Shown: piece after piece, positions 15,001 to 26,607 of the stretch
Position numbering within the stretch: the first letter of the stretch is position 1
Layout: every line of letters starts with the position of its first letter
Source of the DNA: Casuarius casuarius
Lineage: Eukaryota; Chordata; Aves; Casuariiformes; Casuariidae
Direction of reading: 5' to 3'
NCBI GenBank assembly: GCA_003342895.1
Contig: PTFA01000029.1
Span: 310,001-374,000 of the forward strand
Length of the DNA stretch: 64,000 nucleotides
Notes under the pieces: model-generated
Seen by the model: only the letters and a program-made list of their open reading frames with translations
What the model was told of the DNA's origin: nothing
Databases searched by the model: none
Made by a program: the position numbers and the translations under genes

Positions 15001-18000
15001 GCTCTTTTTAATGCTCTGACATGAGAGAGTTATCACTGAACTGGATTATAAATAAATCAAGTCCATAGACATTGCCAAAGATGTCCCAGAAGCAATTACA
15101 ATCTCCTCTTTCAGGCTGCAATCAAATCCAGCAGTGCCTTCCTTGCATAACGAGGCAATAATTTTTGACAATTCCTGGGCAACACAAAGCAGGGTTTTTG
15201 TTCTTCCTCTTAACTTCCAAGACAGAAATTCTGACTATTTTGCAGTGATGTCTTTTAATAGTATCATTATGGATCCTCATCATGGATCAATGTTGTGGAG
15301 GAGCCATGAAAACATTTTATAAAGTGTTTTTAAAGCTAGTTATAACTTTGAGAAAATTAAAAGCCACATTTTCTCCACCACATTTTACCACAAAAAAGTG
15401 TTGCTGGCTGCAGCATAGGCAAATGATCAGATTTCTTGGGGACTATTCCTATGATTTACAACATATCACCATGTTCTTTTGAAGAACACAAAGATTTCTT
15501 TCTGCGTGCCTCATCTGGCTTGGTAAAAATTTGGGAGGTGCCCAAAGCACAGGCACTGATGTAATTCACTCATGGGTTTGTGGACTCTCTTTTGCAGACT
15601 GAAATCTCTAAAACAGGGATAGAGAGAATCAGCAGCCTGGAGGCAGGATTCAGTCTGCAGCTTCATGCCATACAGATAGTAACTGCACAACAGTCAACAG
15701 TTTTCTCACTACAACTTACTAACACCTAGGTGAATTTAACAACAGCTTGCCAAAGGTATCTGAAAGCCTGTCTGGCCTTTGGAAAGGAAAGGTTTCTCAA
15801 CCATCAGTAGAGGGTTGAGAGCTCTACAAGTAGCAATCACATGACTTATCCTGAGGACTGAATGTTAGGGACATCTTTCTAGTACAGGAAACAGAAGACT
15901 TGCTTCTTATGGATAACTCCTGTGAGAAACACACACTCACAGGTAGAAGTTGAAGAAAATTTCACTTACCTAGGAACTTCCAGGAGATGGAGATAAAATT
16001 GATCTGTATTTGCTAGTTCTGATTTTTCTTCTCTGCAAGATTTCAGGCTATTTATCTAAAAAGGAATAAAACAGTAAAATCTCTGCACAAATATTTCTGG
16101 TGCCCTTGTTGCTTCTCACAGAGATGAAACCAGCTTTTCTGAACTTGCTGTGTGCACAGGCAATGGGATTGAGGCAGACAAGCTATAAATTGCCCAAATG
16201 AACTGGTTTGCAAGGGCAGTTTTGCTTCAACTGGAAGGTCATATACATTTGTACAGCCTCTTGCGTGATAAATCCCTGATCTATAGGCAGGACTTCAACA
16301 TGCTATGGTGCATCCAAGTCAGGTGACCCCTTAAGAAAGATGTGTCCAAACACCTCTAACTGAAGCCTGCGCTGAAAGGCTGTTTATTCACCCAGGTTCA
16401 CAAATGCTAACATACTGCATCCATTTAATTAAAATAACAGGAATGAAAAGCAGGACTCAGCCCCTTGGTGAATCTCACAGTGTGCTGTTGCCTAATCTTT
16501 GTGTCGTGAGGCCAGATTTTTGCCTTGCCGAAGGCTTCCCACCACTCTATCCTAGGAGGCCATTTACTAAGATGGTGCACGGGCATGTGGGATCCGGTCA
16601 CAGTACTTTGCCCTACGAGTGCAAGTATTTGAAGCTGAGCACCAGGCACACTCTAGGTCCAGCAGAATCAACATGCATAATAGATACCTCATGGTCTTCG
16701 GGCAGCAGTTTAAGTAGCTGTTTTAGTATCTCAGCATCAAACTTGGAGCCATCCCCTTTCTGAATCATGTCAGCAATCTCTTCATTGGAGCTGTAGGAAA
16801 GAGAGAGATGCCAAGGAGCAGCAGCATAAGGAGAGGTAACATGACAAACATAGGAGAGCACAGTTCCATAGCTAACACCGTAAGAATAAAAGACATTATC
16901 CATGCTACACTTGCCTCCCATTGCTTTTAGGATCTCACTCCTCAGAAGCACAGTGGAATGAAAAAGCAGAGGTTTTTTTGGAAGCCTAAAGCAACTTTTA
17001 TAATAATTTAGATAGGCTTTCTGAGTTTTATTCATCATTATACAACAAACCCAGAGGCCTCCCCTTTTAGTATGGGCATCCAGTGGCACTGAGGAGAGAT
17101 TTACTCCTGAATTTCTACACTGCTTTCAGCAAAGCCAAGGCTAAAACTGATGGCTTTCCTCCTGCTGAGAGACACTTAGAAAAATCCCAGAAAGTTTTAT
17201 CCAAAATCCTCACCTAAAACTCTGGCAGACAACATGTGTTTGGAAGGAACCCAGACTGCTCTGGTTTGGGCTCTGGAAACATCAGATCCCTGCAGCTACC
17301 AGTGCTAATAGAGGAGGCAGCTTGGTACAGAGCAATCTCATCATGCAAAAGGGGAAGTGAGGCTCAACAGCTTGATCCCGCAGTCTCTAGCTGCTCTCAG
17401 GAGGACTTAACCGCTGCCCAAGGAATCACGCAGAGAGGAAAAAATAGCAGCTAGGCTGCACAGAGCTATTCCACACCATAAAGCAGAGTTTGCAGTGGAA
17501 AAAGAGGGGGAAAAGAAAAAACCTTCAGACTGATTCTGATTGATTCTTAACACAAAAGAGTCTCTAGGTTGTTTTCTTTCTAAAGCCCTTATAACATGGG
17601 ACGTTGCACAGAGGGCAGGGAGAGAACAGAAAAACCCATCTTTGTACTGCAGTCATTCCAGGGAATGTCAGTGAAGATATTTTGCCAAGAAGTACTATGG
17701 ATTCCCTTCTTTTGCTTTTTTTCCTGTGGGGATTGTGACTTGGTGGATTTCTCTTTGTTTAATTACACAAACTATTCCCTCTTTATCTCAATCCCTCTCA
17801 ATTTGTGAGTAAAAACTATATATAATTTTGGCTCTGAACTCCTGGAGATGTCTTTTTAAAATTAACTAATTACAAAAGTAACTTGGATTTTCCAAGTAAT
17901 GCTTCCTGCATGCAATTGATATTTATGTCAATAATACTGAAGAGAAATACTTTTCTATGTGATTTTGTTGTTATTTATAAATACTGCCTCTTTAGGAATT

Positions 18001-20761
18001 AGTGTTGTTCCATTTTAGTTTAGTAACTATTTCCAACATGGTATTAATTGCCTGGGAAGAGCCTGACACTGCCACATCTTAGTAGTTAAAAAAAGTTGAC
18101 TTCCTGCTAAAGATAGATAGCAGCTGCAGAATCTCTGCTAAAATTATTTCGTGTATTTATTTGATGGGTTTGTGTTTATTCAGATGATACGCTGAATCAG
18201 AGGCTACTCTCCAAAACTTACCACTTAAATTGCTTCAGAAATATATTCAGAAGAAGACTTTTCTTTAGACCTATGAATGTGATCTATCAAAAGAAAAAAA
18301 GATAAGAAAAGAAAGCAGTCAGCTAGAAGTACATCTGCCTTGATTTTAACAAAAACTTGAGAGCTTTTGTGCATTTGTTGGCCAGATTAATACTTCTTCA
18401 GTAATAACATTATCAACACTATTCACAGCTCAAGCTTGGAGCAGTTTACAAAAGTATATGTCATTCGATCTATTTTAGGAAGAGAGAGAGAGAGAGAGAG
18501 ACAAAGGCCCAGAAAAGGGAATTGATTTGTCTAGAATATTCCAATTTATAAGAATTAGTACTGAAATTCCCACATCCTTCCTTTGTAAGTTTAAGATCTG
18601 TCCCTCAGCAGAGGGAATTTAACATGTTTAACCTACCTATTCTGTGCTTTTTTGTGGAAGTTTTAGGCACTAGGTATCAAAACATCCCAAACTTTCTACT
18701 TTATTATAAAAGATTGACAACAATAAAGAGTGAATAAGCTTTTTTTTTTTCCTCAAGAACTTTGGCAGGCTCTACAGAAAGTGAGAAATCCAGGTACCTC
18801 TTTCGGTTTCTTTGGTTTTGGCCCCGTTTTCTCCTGAGGTGCAGCTGATGGAACACAGAAAAGTATCTCCAAGCTGGCGTAGTCAGGCTCTACGAGCTCC
18901 TCGCTGCCACCTGCCACCACAGCCCACATGGAGCGGCTTTCTGGAAGAGAAGGATGCTTCAAGATGGACCACATAGATAGAGGAACACTTTCAAGCAGTG
19001 CAACTGGTAGAAAAGAAAACACTTTAGAGGATGAGTGAAATACGAGGCTCATTAGTCCTGGACGAATGTTAATTATTTAAGAGTGGCAGCTCCCACAGAC
19101 AGCATCCCAAAGGGTTGAAAGCTAATTAAACCTGGAAAACTACCACCACATGTGGTTCATGGAGCTGAAGGCAGCAGATGAACTTAATGGGCTGCTCCAA
19201 CTTCTTTTTGCTGTTGCTGATGGTGTACATATTGCACAATTGTGGTACCCACACAGGGGATGTTGCGTTTGATTAGGTAAACATCTCTCCCTACAAGAGA
19301 TAAGGACTCCCAAGCCCAGCAGCATTGCCACAGTCATTAGGAACCATCTAAATAACACATGGCACTTCAAAACATGAAGTTATCTACAGCACTAGAATTT
19401 TTAACAAAGCATCTCACCTCCTCTTCCTTCAGGAGAGACTGCCATACTGTCACTGAAGACACTGGGAGTAAATCTGAATTTGTATCTCAGCATAAGAAAG
19501 CAGACAGTGTCTCACACTGTGTTTTGCACACTTGTTTGTGTATTTTATCGGACCAACAAGTTCTTACAATGCTCACTTCAGTATTTTTTTTAAAGAACCC
19601 CTCCAATGTCCTGCTCTGCCACTTTCTTGGTGATGAGCAAAGTGGAGAACTCCTACAAGATATCTGGTGTGTGAACTGAATTTTAAAAACAGCAGCAGAA
19701 ATGGAAAGTAAGTTCACAGTTTTACGTGAGGGACCTATGCCGAAAATTGAACAGGCCTTACAAACCCCTTTGGCAGACTACATGTTAACCACAGACCTTA
19801 GTGTTATTTTGCAGCAGTGTCAAAATCACTGATGAACTGTGAGTTCACTTAGGAGGAGCCGCAGAGCATTACTGTTCAGCAGGTCTTTCCACTCAATGGA
19901 CTTCAGAGTGTTTTGTAAACCTGAAAACCTGAATTAGTGCAGATTCACAACATTTTAACAAATCAGAGAGAGAGGCTGAGTGGTTAAATAAAGGTCACTT
20001 CTGGCAGTGACAGACAAATATGGACCCTTAGTTCTGTGCTTTTTCCAAACTATTATTTCTTGCACTTAGCCAAGGACAAGACTTTTCAATTTTATTAGAG
20101 GTGACTAATTTTTTTGTAGGACTGAGAGAGAGCAACTGGACCATCTGTGCAGCCTGACTTACCCACTCAAGGTCTAACCCCCAACATTACTGTTTTCGTT
20201 TAGATGTGAAGTGAATGAACCAGCCACCCCAGTATTACAAGCACGTACGTCTCACCACATCAGAGGGGAGCTTCTGCCAGTGAAACACCTTCATCCTCAG
20301 TGTTGGTGTCTTTGCCTTCTTAGGGTAGGGCTGCCCGGCGCATCCACAGGCAAGATGGTTGCAGTCAGGAGTACTGCACAGCTGAGGTGGTGGGAGCAGC
20401 AGGGCGTTTTTGCCAGGCATGGGAAGGGGTGGTGGGAGCATCTTGGATCCAGGCGGTAGGGGTGGAGGGGCTGGCAGCAACGGCTGCAGAGCCAGCACGG
20501 CAGACTCTTTTGGGGAGGATGGGGAAACACCTTGCTGGGGAGGTAATGTGTTCCCTGGAGACTGCTGTGGCTTCTCAGAAAGGCAGGTCGTTGGAGAAAG
20601 GCTCAGATCCACCCTGGGGTTCTCTTCTTCCAAGTCCATGTCAACTTGAATGCATTTGTTCACTTTTTGAACAGCTCTCCTGGGCGCTGAATTAGGGACA
20701 GTGGGACACTTCTTGCTTGGTAGTGGGTTCTCCATAGCTTCCCTGGTGCTGTTTTCCTGCT
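5968..20761 (-). CDS. INF2-like half gene: FH1-FH2 formin without detected DID or DAD
   Basis: Twelve minus-strand exons (listed separately) correspond in order, phase and nearly always length to INF2 exons 7-18. From the ATG at 20735-20733 (gctATGG, strong Kozak context) to TAA at 5970-5968 they give 1641 nt, 546 residues plus stop. FH1 is short (about residues 85-118); FH2 runs about 142-505 and keeps [28 protein letters not shown] and TETK, so actin binding is plausible. By eye exon A8 matches INF2 exon 14 at 29 of 36 residues and A11 matches exon 17 at 35 of 55. No DID homology is visible upstream and no DAD or CAAX exon downstream. All frames are open and all splice sites present, arguing against a pseudogene. 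Alternatives: extra 5' exons not recognised, an in-frame ATG at 20864 in an extended first exon, or use as an alternative cassette of INF2. Confidence 0.88.
7792..7816. repeat. (GA)n microsatellite
   Basis: About twelve uninterrupted GA units in the large A11-A12 intron of the INF2-like gene. Confidence 0.95.
10046..10065. repeat. poly(A) tract
   Basis: Twenty As in an intron of the INF2-like gene; no attached retroposed sequence recognised. Confidence 0.9.
10262..10426 (-). CDS. INF2-like exon A11: end of FH2
   Basis: 165 nt as in INF2 exon 17. Encodes [40 protein letters not shown] and [15 protein letters not shown]; 35 of 55 residues equal INF2. Acceptor tctcag, donor CAG|gtggtt. Confidence 0.93.
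11171..11291 (-). CDS. INF2-like exon A10: FH2
   Basis: 121 nt as in INF2 exon 16. Encodes [20 protein letters not shown] and [20 protein letters not shown]. This is among the most diverged FH2 exons from INF2, but frame, phase and length are kept. Acceptor tttcag, donor CAA|gtaggt. Confidence 0.9.
12900..12970 (-). CDS. INF2-like exon A9: FH2
   Basis: 71 nt as in INF2 exon 15. Encodes [20 protein letters not shown] and KAA, ending in GG of a Gly codon. Acceptor ttttag, donor AGG|gtagga. Confidence 0.9.
13359..13466 (-). CDS. INF2-like exon A8: FH2
   Basis: 108 nt as in INF2 exon 14. Encodes [20 protein letters not shown] and [16 protein letters not shown]; 29 of 36 residues equal INF2. The usual GDADGF is GDAGGF here and LLKL is LLRL, but the Lys of TETK is kept. 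Acceptor ttccag, donor GAG|gtatag. Confidence 0.92.
13566..13636 (-). CDS. INF2-like exon A7: FH2 signature
   Basis: 71 nt as in INF2 exon 13. Encodes (T)[18 protein letters not shown] and NFLNY, the most conserved FH2 block. Acceptor cttcag, donor TAT|gtaagt-like (gtaag). Confidence 0.92.
14794..14894 (-). CDS. INF2-like exon A6: FH2
   Basis: 101 nt as in INF2 exon 12. Encodes (S)[19 protein letters not shown] and [14 protein letters not shown]. The first thirteen residues after the splice are unchanged from INF2. Acceptor ttttag, donor GAAA|gtaagt. Confidence 0.92.
15970..16055 (-). CDS. INF2-like exon A5: FH2
   Basis: 86 nt as in INF2 exon 11. Encodes [20 protein letters not shown] and YLHLLEVP. 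Acceptor ttttag, donor CTAG|gtaagt. Confidence 0.9.
16688..16790 (-). CDS. INF2-like exon A4: FH2
   Basis: 103 nt as in INF2 exon 10. Encodes (C)[19 protein letters not shown] and [15 protein letters not shown]. Acceptor cctacag, donor GAG|gtatct. Confidence 0.92.
18222..18283 (-). CDS. INF2-like exon A3: FH2 Ile helix
   Basis: 62 nt, identical in length to INF2 exon 9. Encodes [20 protein letters not shown]; the Ile of NIFLKQF, important for actin nucleation in the family, is kept. Acceptor tgatag, donor AGTG|gtaagt. Confidence 0.9.
18425..18600 (+). mobile_element. probable decayed MIR-like element with (GA)n
   Basis: Sequence gagcagtttacaaaagtata followed by a (GA)10 tract at 18481-18501 and acaaaggcccagaaaaggga plus ttgatttgtctagaa resembles the middle of a MIR/CORE-SINE in which the gagaga of the core expanded. 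Weak, by eye. Confidence 0.35.
18798..18940 (-). CDS. INF2-like exon A2: FH2 lasso
   Basis: 143 nt, one codon shorter than INF2 exon 8 (146). Encodes [20 protein letters not shown] and [17 protein letters not shown], then PKPKKPKE. Acceptor cttccag, donor GAG|gtacct. Confidence 0.9.
20249..20761 (-). CDS. INF2-like exon A1: linker, short FH1 and FH2 start
   Basis: 513 nt. Begins after acceptor cttgtag with [17 protein letters not shown], homologous to INF2 [17 protein letters not shown] and in the same phase (two bases, then QEN). Pro-rich core [20 protein letters not shown] is far shorter than in INF2. A cysteine cluster [13 protein letters not shown] follows, then [20 protein letters not shown], the FH2 entry. 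The ATG at 20735-20733 is the first Met inside the exon; an unspliced extension would open at an ATG at 20864. Donor AGAC|gtacgt corresponds exactly to the INF2 exon 7 donor. Confidence 0.9.
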
Positions 20762-23456
20762 CTACAAGACAACAGTGAGGTGCATGGATTAGTGAGCTCA
20801 CCCCCCAGCTGCCAGCTCCTGCTAACTCCCACAAAGAAATACGAAAGTAACAGCAACCTTCCATTTAGGGAGAACAGGAGAAACATTTCTATCTGCTTTA
20901 CATGGAATACAAGTGACGTTGCACAGTGGTTTGGGCTGGATACGTCAGGAGCAAAGGCCTCACCATAAGCCTCCTTTTTGATTTCCTCTTGCTCCTTCTA
21001 CTTTTTTGTTGTGACGTATAAAGAAAGGAAAAACAAGTGCTATCAGCACTGTAAACCTCTACCTGCCTTCTGATTGCTTTTCCCTCCACTGTTACTCAGC
21101 CATTCAGCAGGATGTTTCTTTTAAAGGAATAAGTGAATTCCTGCTGTGGAAGTAGCTACAGTCATAGCTGCATGAAGGCAACTTCTCAGACAGCAGGGAC
21201 ATGGTCACTCATCCCTGAGCCCTGAAGAACCTCATTACCACAACTTACTTTGACTGTGGAAGGGTGGGATTTTGAGAGAAACTTTGACCTAATAAATTAA
21301 ACAAGCTACAGCTGAGGAGAACTCAGGCTGGGATACTTAGGAGCTTATGACCCACAGGGAAATGACAGGTAAGCTTAAAAATGACTAAGATGTTCTTACT
21401 TTGCCTTTCAATCAGATTTTAATACAGGATAGAGCCTTACTCTTGTGTTGAAACTGTACAGTTTCTCTTAGACCTTCTTGCAAGAGACTGTTATATGAAG
21501 GGGCTGCAGAAGCAGTCCTTGACTTGGACAAATGTCCAATTTTAAACATGCAAGTCAGCAGAGGTACCTGCAGGCTCAGGACTTGGTTGTGATTGCTTAA
21601 CAGAGTGAAGGTTTCTTTTGCAGAGCTTCCTTCTCTTATGGACAGAAGGTGTCTTAGGACATTTAATCTCAGTGGCTATGGTTGGTGTGTGATTTCTCTC
21701 CTTTAGCTAACTTCCATAGTAGTCTTCTTCAACAGTGGTAGTAACATTACATATTAAACAGGGAATAATGAGCAAACTATCAAAATGCTAGAAGCAGTAC
21801 ACTTTATGTAGCCCTTTTAAAGATCTCAGGGAGACAGCAGCAGAGACCCACATCATCCCAGCGCTTACTTAAGCCTTTAACAAACCATACATTAGTGGTA
21901 CCAGTGGCTTTAACAGTGTTGAGTGGAGATCCAGAGACTTATTAGGTATATACCATTTTTATGCTCCCAAAGGACTAAATTAATACTTACGAATGGCCAT
22001 TATTCTCCTGACACAGCAGTTTAGGTAGAGTTTTATCTGCTTAAGTCATTAAGGGAGCTGCAGTAAAACCTACAATTGATGCATCTCTGTTCCATAGTAT
22101 TCCTTTAAAACATCTCCCACAATTTGAGACTATGTGTCCTTAAAACCGAGCAGTTCGTTCTGATGGTAGTGTCCAGTTCTTAGGACAGCCTCAGTTAAAC
22201 TGTGAGCCAATAGCTCCAAGGCAAAAGAAAGCCATACAAATTTGGTTTGTGTCTTTAATCTTAATTTAGTAAAAATGTCTTACATTAAAAACATTAAATA
22301 TTAAATCAAGTAGAAAATAACACTTGATTTACATACAAAATGGAACCAGTTAAAATCTCTGCTTAAAGTAGCTAAACCAAAGACCTATAATAGGAAATGA
22401 GTATTAACTGTATTTGCTGTTTACTTGAATTAATTTGTTGTTGCTTTCCATAAATATTTTTTCACACAAATAAGCGCTAACATTTTCCCAAAGGTAAAGT
22501 AGGCTTACATTTAATTTACGTAAACAACTTAATGTATCCCCTTTAGGACTCCACGATCTTTGTGCTAAACTTGTACAGATGTTTGTAATTACCCTAGCAG
22601 GACAAGTGAGGGATTCAGCACTGTGAAAGAGCCTAATGAGGAGTAATCCACTTTCTGCTAGAAATATTAGGAGTAAAATGAGCTGATAAAAAATTCTTAT
22701 TAGAAATAATCATCTGAAATTTCTGCTGCTTATGTGAGTTAATTAAGCTGTTGGAGGAATCAGTAAAAGACTATTAATTAGGAAGCTTTTTTTTTTTAAT
22801 CAGAGAGTTCTTCTAAATTGCTACAGGGTTTGTACAGAGGGAAAGTCTTGTTCTTAAATCCTAATGAAATAAGAATACTTCATAAGAAACATAGCTAATA
22901 TGCTTTGAATGATAAATAGGTTTATAATTATGTACCTTCAAAGATTATACTTTTGAGACTATGCAGTGAAATCCTGCTGTTAAGAAGATTAAGACTGTGG
23001 TATAACTCCAAGGCAGCTTTAACTTACTTTGCTGATAGTGTTCAAATGAGCTTGTGAGTATATTAAAGAAAAAATCTCTGCATGAAACTTCTTCCTAGAA
23101 TATGCAAAAATCTATCTCTGGCAAGAAAATTATACCTTAATGCAACCAAATAGGGACTGGCTTGCTACTGAGAGGTATGAAAGCAAGAAAACAGGCTTGC
23201 GCCATGCAGGCAGGGCAGGGAACAGCAGCTGACTCTATGGGCTAGCCCAGCTCTGATGATCCAGTTGGAAATCAATGAACCTGCAATTAACTGTAAAGTT
23301 GTTTCCAGTATTCTGCCTTTTGTTTTACTAGAAAAGCTACTAATATTCCAGGACTGCCACAATACAGACTTTCATTCTATACTTATTGATTCACTGAAAA
23401 TAGACCTGCTTCTCATTAGCCTAGAAATGTGTGTCATATTTTGATTATGTAGGATT

Positions 23457-23497
23457 TATATATATATATATATGTATACACACATATATATACATAA
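23457..23497. repeat. (TA)n/(CA)n compound microsatellite
   Basis: Starts as TA repeats, continues tgtatacacacatatatata; intergenic. Confidence 0.93.
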
Positions 23498-24339
23498 AAG
23501 ACTATGTGAGCACTACCATTTTTTTGTTTCTAGTGTTGCTGGTGGGCTGATGTGGGCCTATGTTATTGTGTAAGGCTTCATTTTCTTTGTAGCTGGAGGC
23601 TCATTTATTAGTCATTCTTGTACTGGAAACAGGTTTCAGGAAACACTTCAGAAAACCTGGTACTTCCCTTTGTGTACTATTTCCAAAGCTTTTTTAAAAA
23701 ACTGGATTACAAATTGTACCTCTAGAAAGTTTCAAGGTAACCATCAAAAATGTAAGCAGAAGAGTCAATTTTTGTAATGCAAGATGTATAATACAGAGTA
23801 ATAAGATGGGCTGTTTGCTGAATGGCTAGAAGCTAACCAGAAGGTGCGTAAATCAGTCGGGGGGAGAGTTAGTCACTCAGTCCTGTAAATGAATGATTTC
23901 TAACCAGCAGAGAGTGATCATGTGTTACCCCCAAAAGGCTGCACTTGCTGCTGTCTGGAGTCAGGCTTCTGCTTACATTAAGAGTTTTTGTTGACTTTTC
24001 AACAGGTGCCACTTTCTTTTTGTTGTTTATGATTGTTCCAAAGATAAAGATAACTTGAAGAAACCAAAATTCTCAATCCTTCCTTGAAAAAGCAATTTTT
24101 ATTTAACTCCTTTTTGCTATAAGGGTTACCCTCCTTCCTTCAGATACATTCGTATGGGTTTCAGGGGCTTCCTGCAGTCAGGGTTTCAGAGAGGTATTAG
24201 GGGAATTACAGTCCTTTGAAAGTCACACTCTTCCGTTCACAGTAGCAACCATGTGTTACAAAGTCACAGAAGAGAGAAAAAAAGCCATCTGTGCTTACTG
24301 TTAACAGCATTTCTTTTGTGGTGTTTCTCATCAACAGTT

Positions 24340-24505
24340 GTCAAAGTGTTTTATTTGGATATGATTGCTCCCATTTTACAGATAGGGAAACTGAGGCACA
24401 GAGAAATAACATACCCAAGGCCATTCAGGAAGTCAGTGGCAAAAACTGGGTAACCCCAGTAACCCAAGTCTCCTCTGTTCCAGTTTAGTGCTCTGGCTAT
24501 CAAAA
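24340..24505 (+). mobile_element. MIR/CORE-SINE-like element
   Basis: Contains cccattttacagatagggaa followed by actgaggcacagagaaa and cccaaggccattcaggaagt, then a tail reading gtctcctctgttccagttta, the usual order of a MIR/CORE-SINE. Fairly well preserved. Confidence 0.75.
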
Positions 24506-26492
24506 GCTATTTAATGTTTGCAATCCAGCAAGTTACCCATCTCTTCCTTACTGAGGTTCAGCTACTGCTATTTCTTGATTCTCTCATGCCAAATTACTGA
24601 AAGCAGATGGAAACAAGGCAGAAGGGCTCACTTTCTGCTCTGGTGCTGTCTGGAGCATGGATGTGAAGTCTATGTGCTTAATGTGGGCTAGATCCTGGGG
24701 ATGGTGTTACAGAAAAAGCCTTTTGAGAGAACTATCTGCACTTTACAGCAGCTGGAGACAAGGCAGGAGCCTTGGGAACCTGCTGCAGGTGGAGCCTGAG
24801 CCAGTAGAAACTATGGGGGGCTAATGTGGAGGGGAGACTGCTATTAAGACTACTACTAGCCTGTAATAGTGGTCTTAGCTGGTCTTTGTGTGCCTGCAAC
24901 AGAGCAGTGAGGCAGTTCAGCTTTAAGAAGCCACATGATGGTGTATGTAGAAATGGGGAGGGGGTGTGCAGGGTAGGAGGCTTGGAGAAGACAGGTTTTA
25001 GGACTAACAGAGGGCTATGTAGAGGATAGAGATGAGCTACAGAGCTGAAACGTAGGATAAGACTATAAGGAAACTCGGTGGTTTTTTTTGTCTATCCTTT
25101 GCAAGCTGCTGCCTGAGATTTGAGAGGTTGTCCCTTATTCTGACATCAGTATGGTACAATTCTTCCCTCCTGGTGGACTGTGAATGTTCCCCTTCTGTGG
25201 GAAACCTACTTTAGGAAGTGCATGTGATTCAGTTGGAACTGCACAACCATCATGGAGCTATTGGGCATGAAAGTGTGAATGATAATGAGCAGATACCTAG
25301 CAGACTGGGAGGCTGGCTACACAGGACACATGGCACTGTGCATGTTCATAAAATATGTGGCTGTATTTCACCCATGCTCTTCAAAATGGAAAGGAATTTC
25401 AGCAATCATTTTAATTGGGGTTTGTATGTCTGAAGGGATTAGTGACAGGATATAATAGCTTTTATCTTTGGATGTTTGCTAGGTTTGAGACAGGTCATGG
25501 TTTGGAAGAGCTTACCATGTGCTGGTTGTCATTTGACTACATGTAGTTAAGCTGTGGTCTGCACCTAGACCTTTGCAGGCAGCTGTAGGTGTCACAAAAC
25601 TTCACAGCTGTTTTCCTTTTTTTTACCACAGAGCTACATTGCCACTGCCAATCTTGCAAACAGTAGTTATTCTGGGAGATTGTCGCTGCATAGCAATTAC
25701 AAATACCTGAGCAGCTCTATTCACTATTACGGCCTCCTTTTTCCCTCTGTAGTCAAGGTTCCAGACATGGAAAACTGTTTTTCATAGGATGCCTACAGCT
25801 TGAGTTTGATGTGACTGAACAAAACACGGGTTGTGGTAGAGTTTGTCTTTGGGTAGTTCATGGATGAATTTGCTCTCAGATGCAGCAGGTGAACGTAATC
25901 CCCGTGACTAACATGTTCACCTGTATTTCACTGCTGTGGCTGTTAACATATATGTTTATAGAGATAGGATTGGCATGGTACTAATTTTATTACTGGTAAG
26001 CTTATATGTTGCACTCAAAGTCTGCACTGTGTACAGAAAGCCAGAAATATGTAGATCTAGGCTTTATGTTTAGACAGATGAAAATTGGTTAATTTTCCTG
26101 AAAGGCACTCCTAATATTTTTCCTTTAGTTTGAATTTTATCCTGTCCCCTCCCAAACAGAACAGAGGTATTTCTCAGCCCCTCCAGCTATATCAAATGTA
26201 AATGAGGACCAAGCGGTACACTCTAGCTGAACGGCATTGGTGCAGTTTTGGAGGTGCAGAAAGTCCAGATGCACTCCAAGCACGGCACACTGGTACCTGC
26301 ACCAGGGCTTGAGGCTGGGATCGAGTGTTGCAGCGCTGAGTAGCAGACATGTGAGCTAACATTCCTGCAGATCCCACTACAGGCCAGTAACCTCCGTCAG
26401 AGGGCAACACTGGAAACTTTAGGCAGTAACGTGTCAGGTAACATTCACCAACTTGTCTGACGAAGTCCCTGCTCCAAGGATATTTCTATTTT

Positions 26493-26607
26493 AAGGGCCC
26501 GATCCTGCAAAGACCTACAGTAGCTTGACTATACGTACACTGGAGGTTACACTGACTTTACTGTGATCTAGAGTACTGTAGCTAAGTCTTTGCATGATCA
26601 GGGCCTT
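26493..26607. mobile_element. short palindromic (MITE-like) element
   Basis: Begins AAGGGCCCGATCCTGCAAAG and ends with its imperfect inverse (TCTTTGCATGATCAGGGCCTT), giving a foldback of about 35-nt arms around a short centre. The GATCCTGCAAA terminus is one I associate with repeats common in turtle and crocodilian DNA; family name not assigned. Confidence 0.6.

Noticed and set aside
20864..20968. Extended 5' part of INF2-like exon A1 beginning at an ATG at 20864
   Set aside because: Not favoured because a good acceptor at 20762 matches the INF2 exon 7 boundary exactly; the extra 43 residues show no INF2 similarity. Kept only as an alternative start.
20898..21089. Basic minus-strand open frame just upstream of exon A1 as a possible extra exon
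   Set aside because: No similarity to INF2 exon 6 ([15 protein letters not shown]), the expected neighbour, and no phase-1 donor that would join it to A1 was clear.
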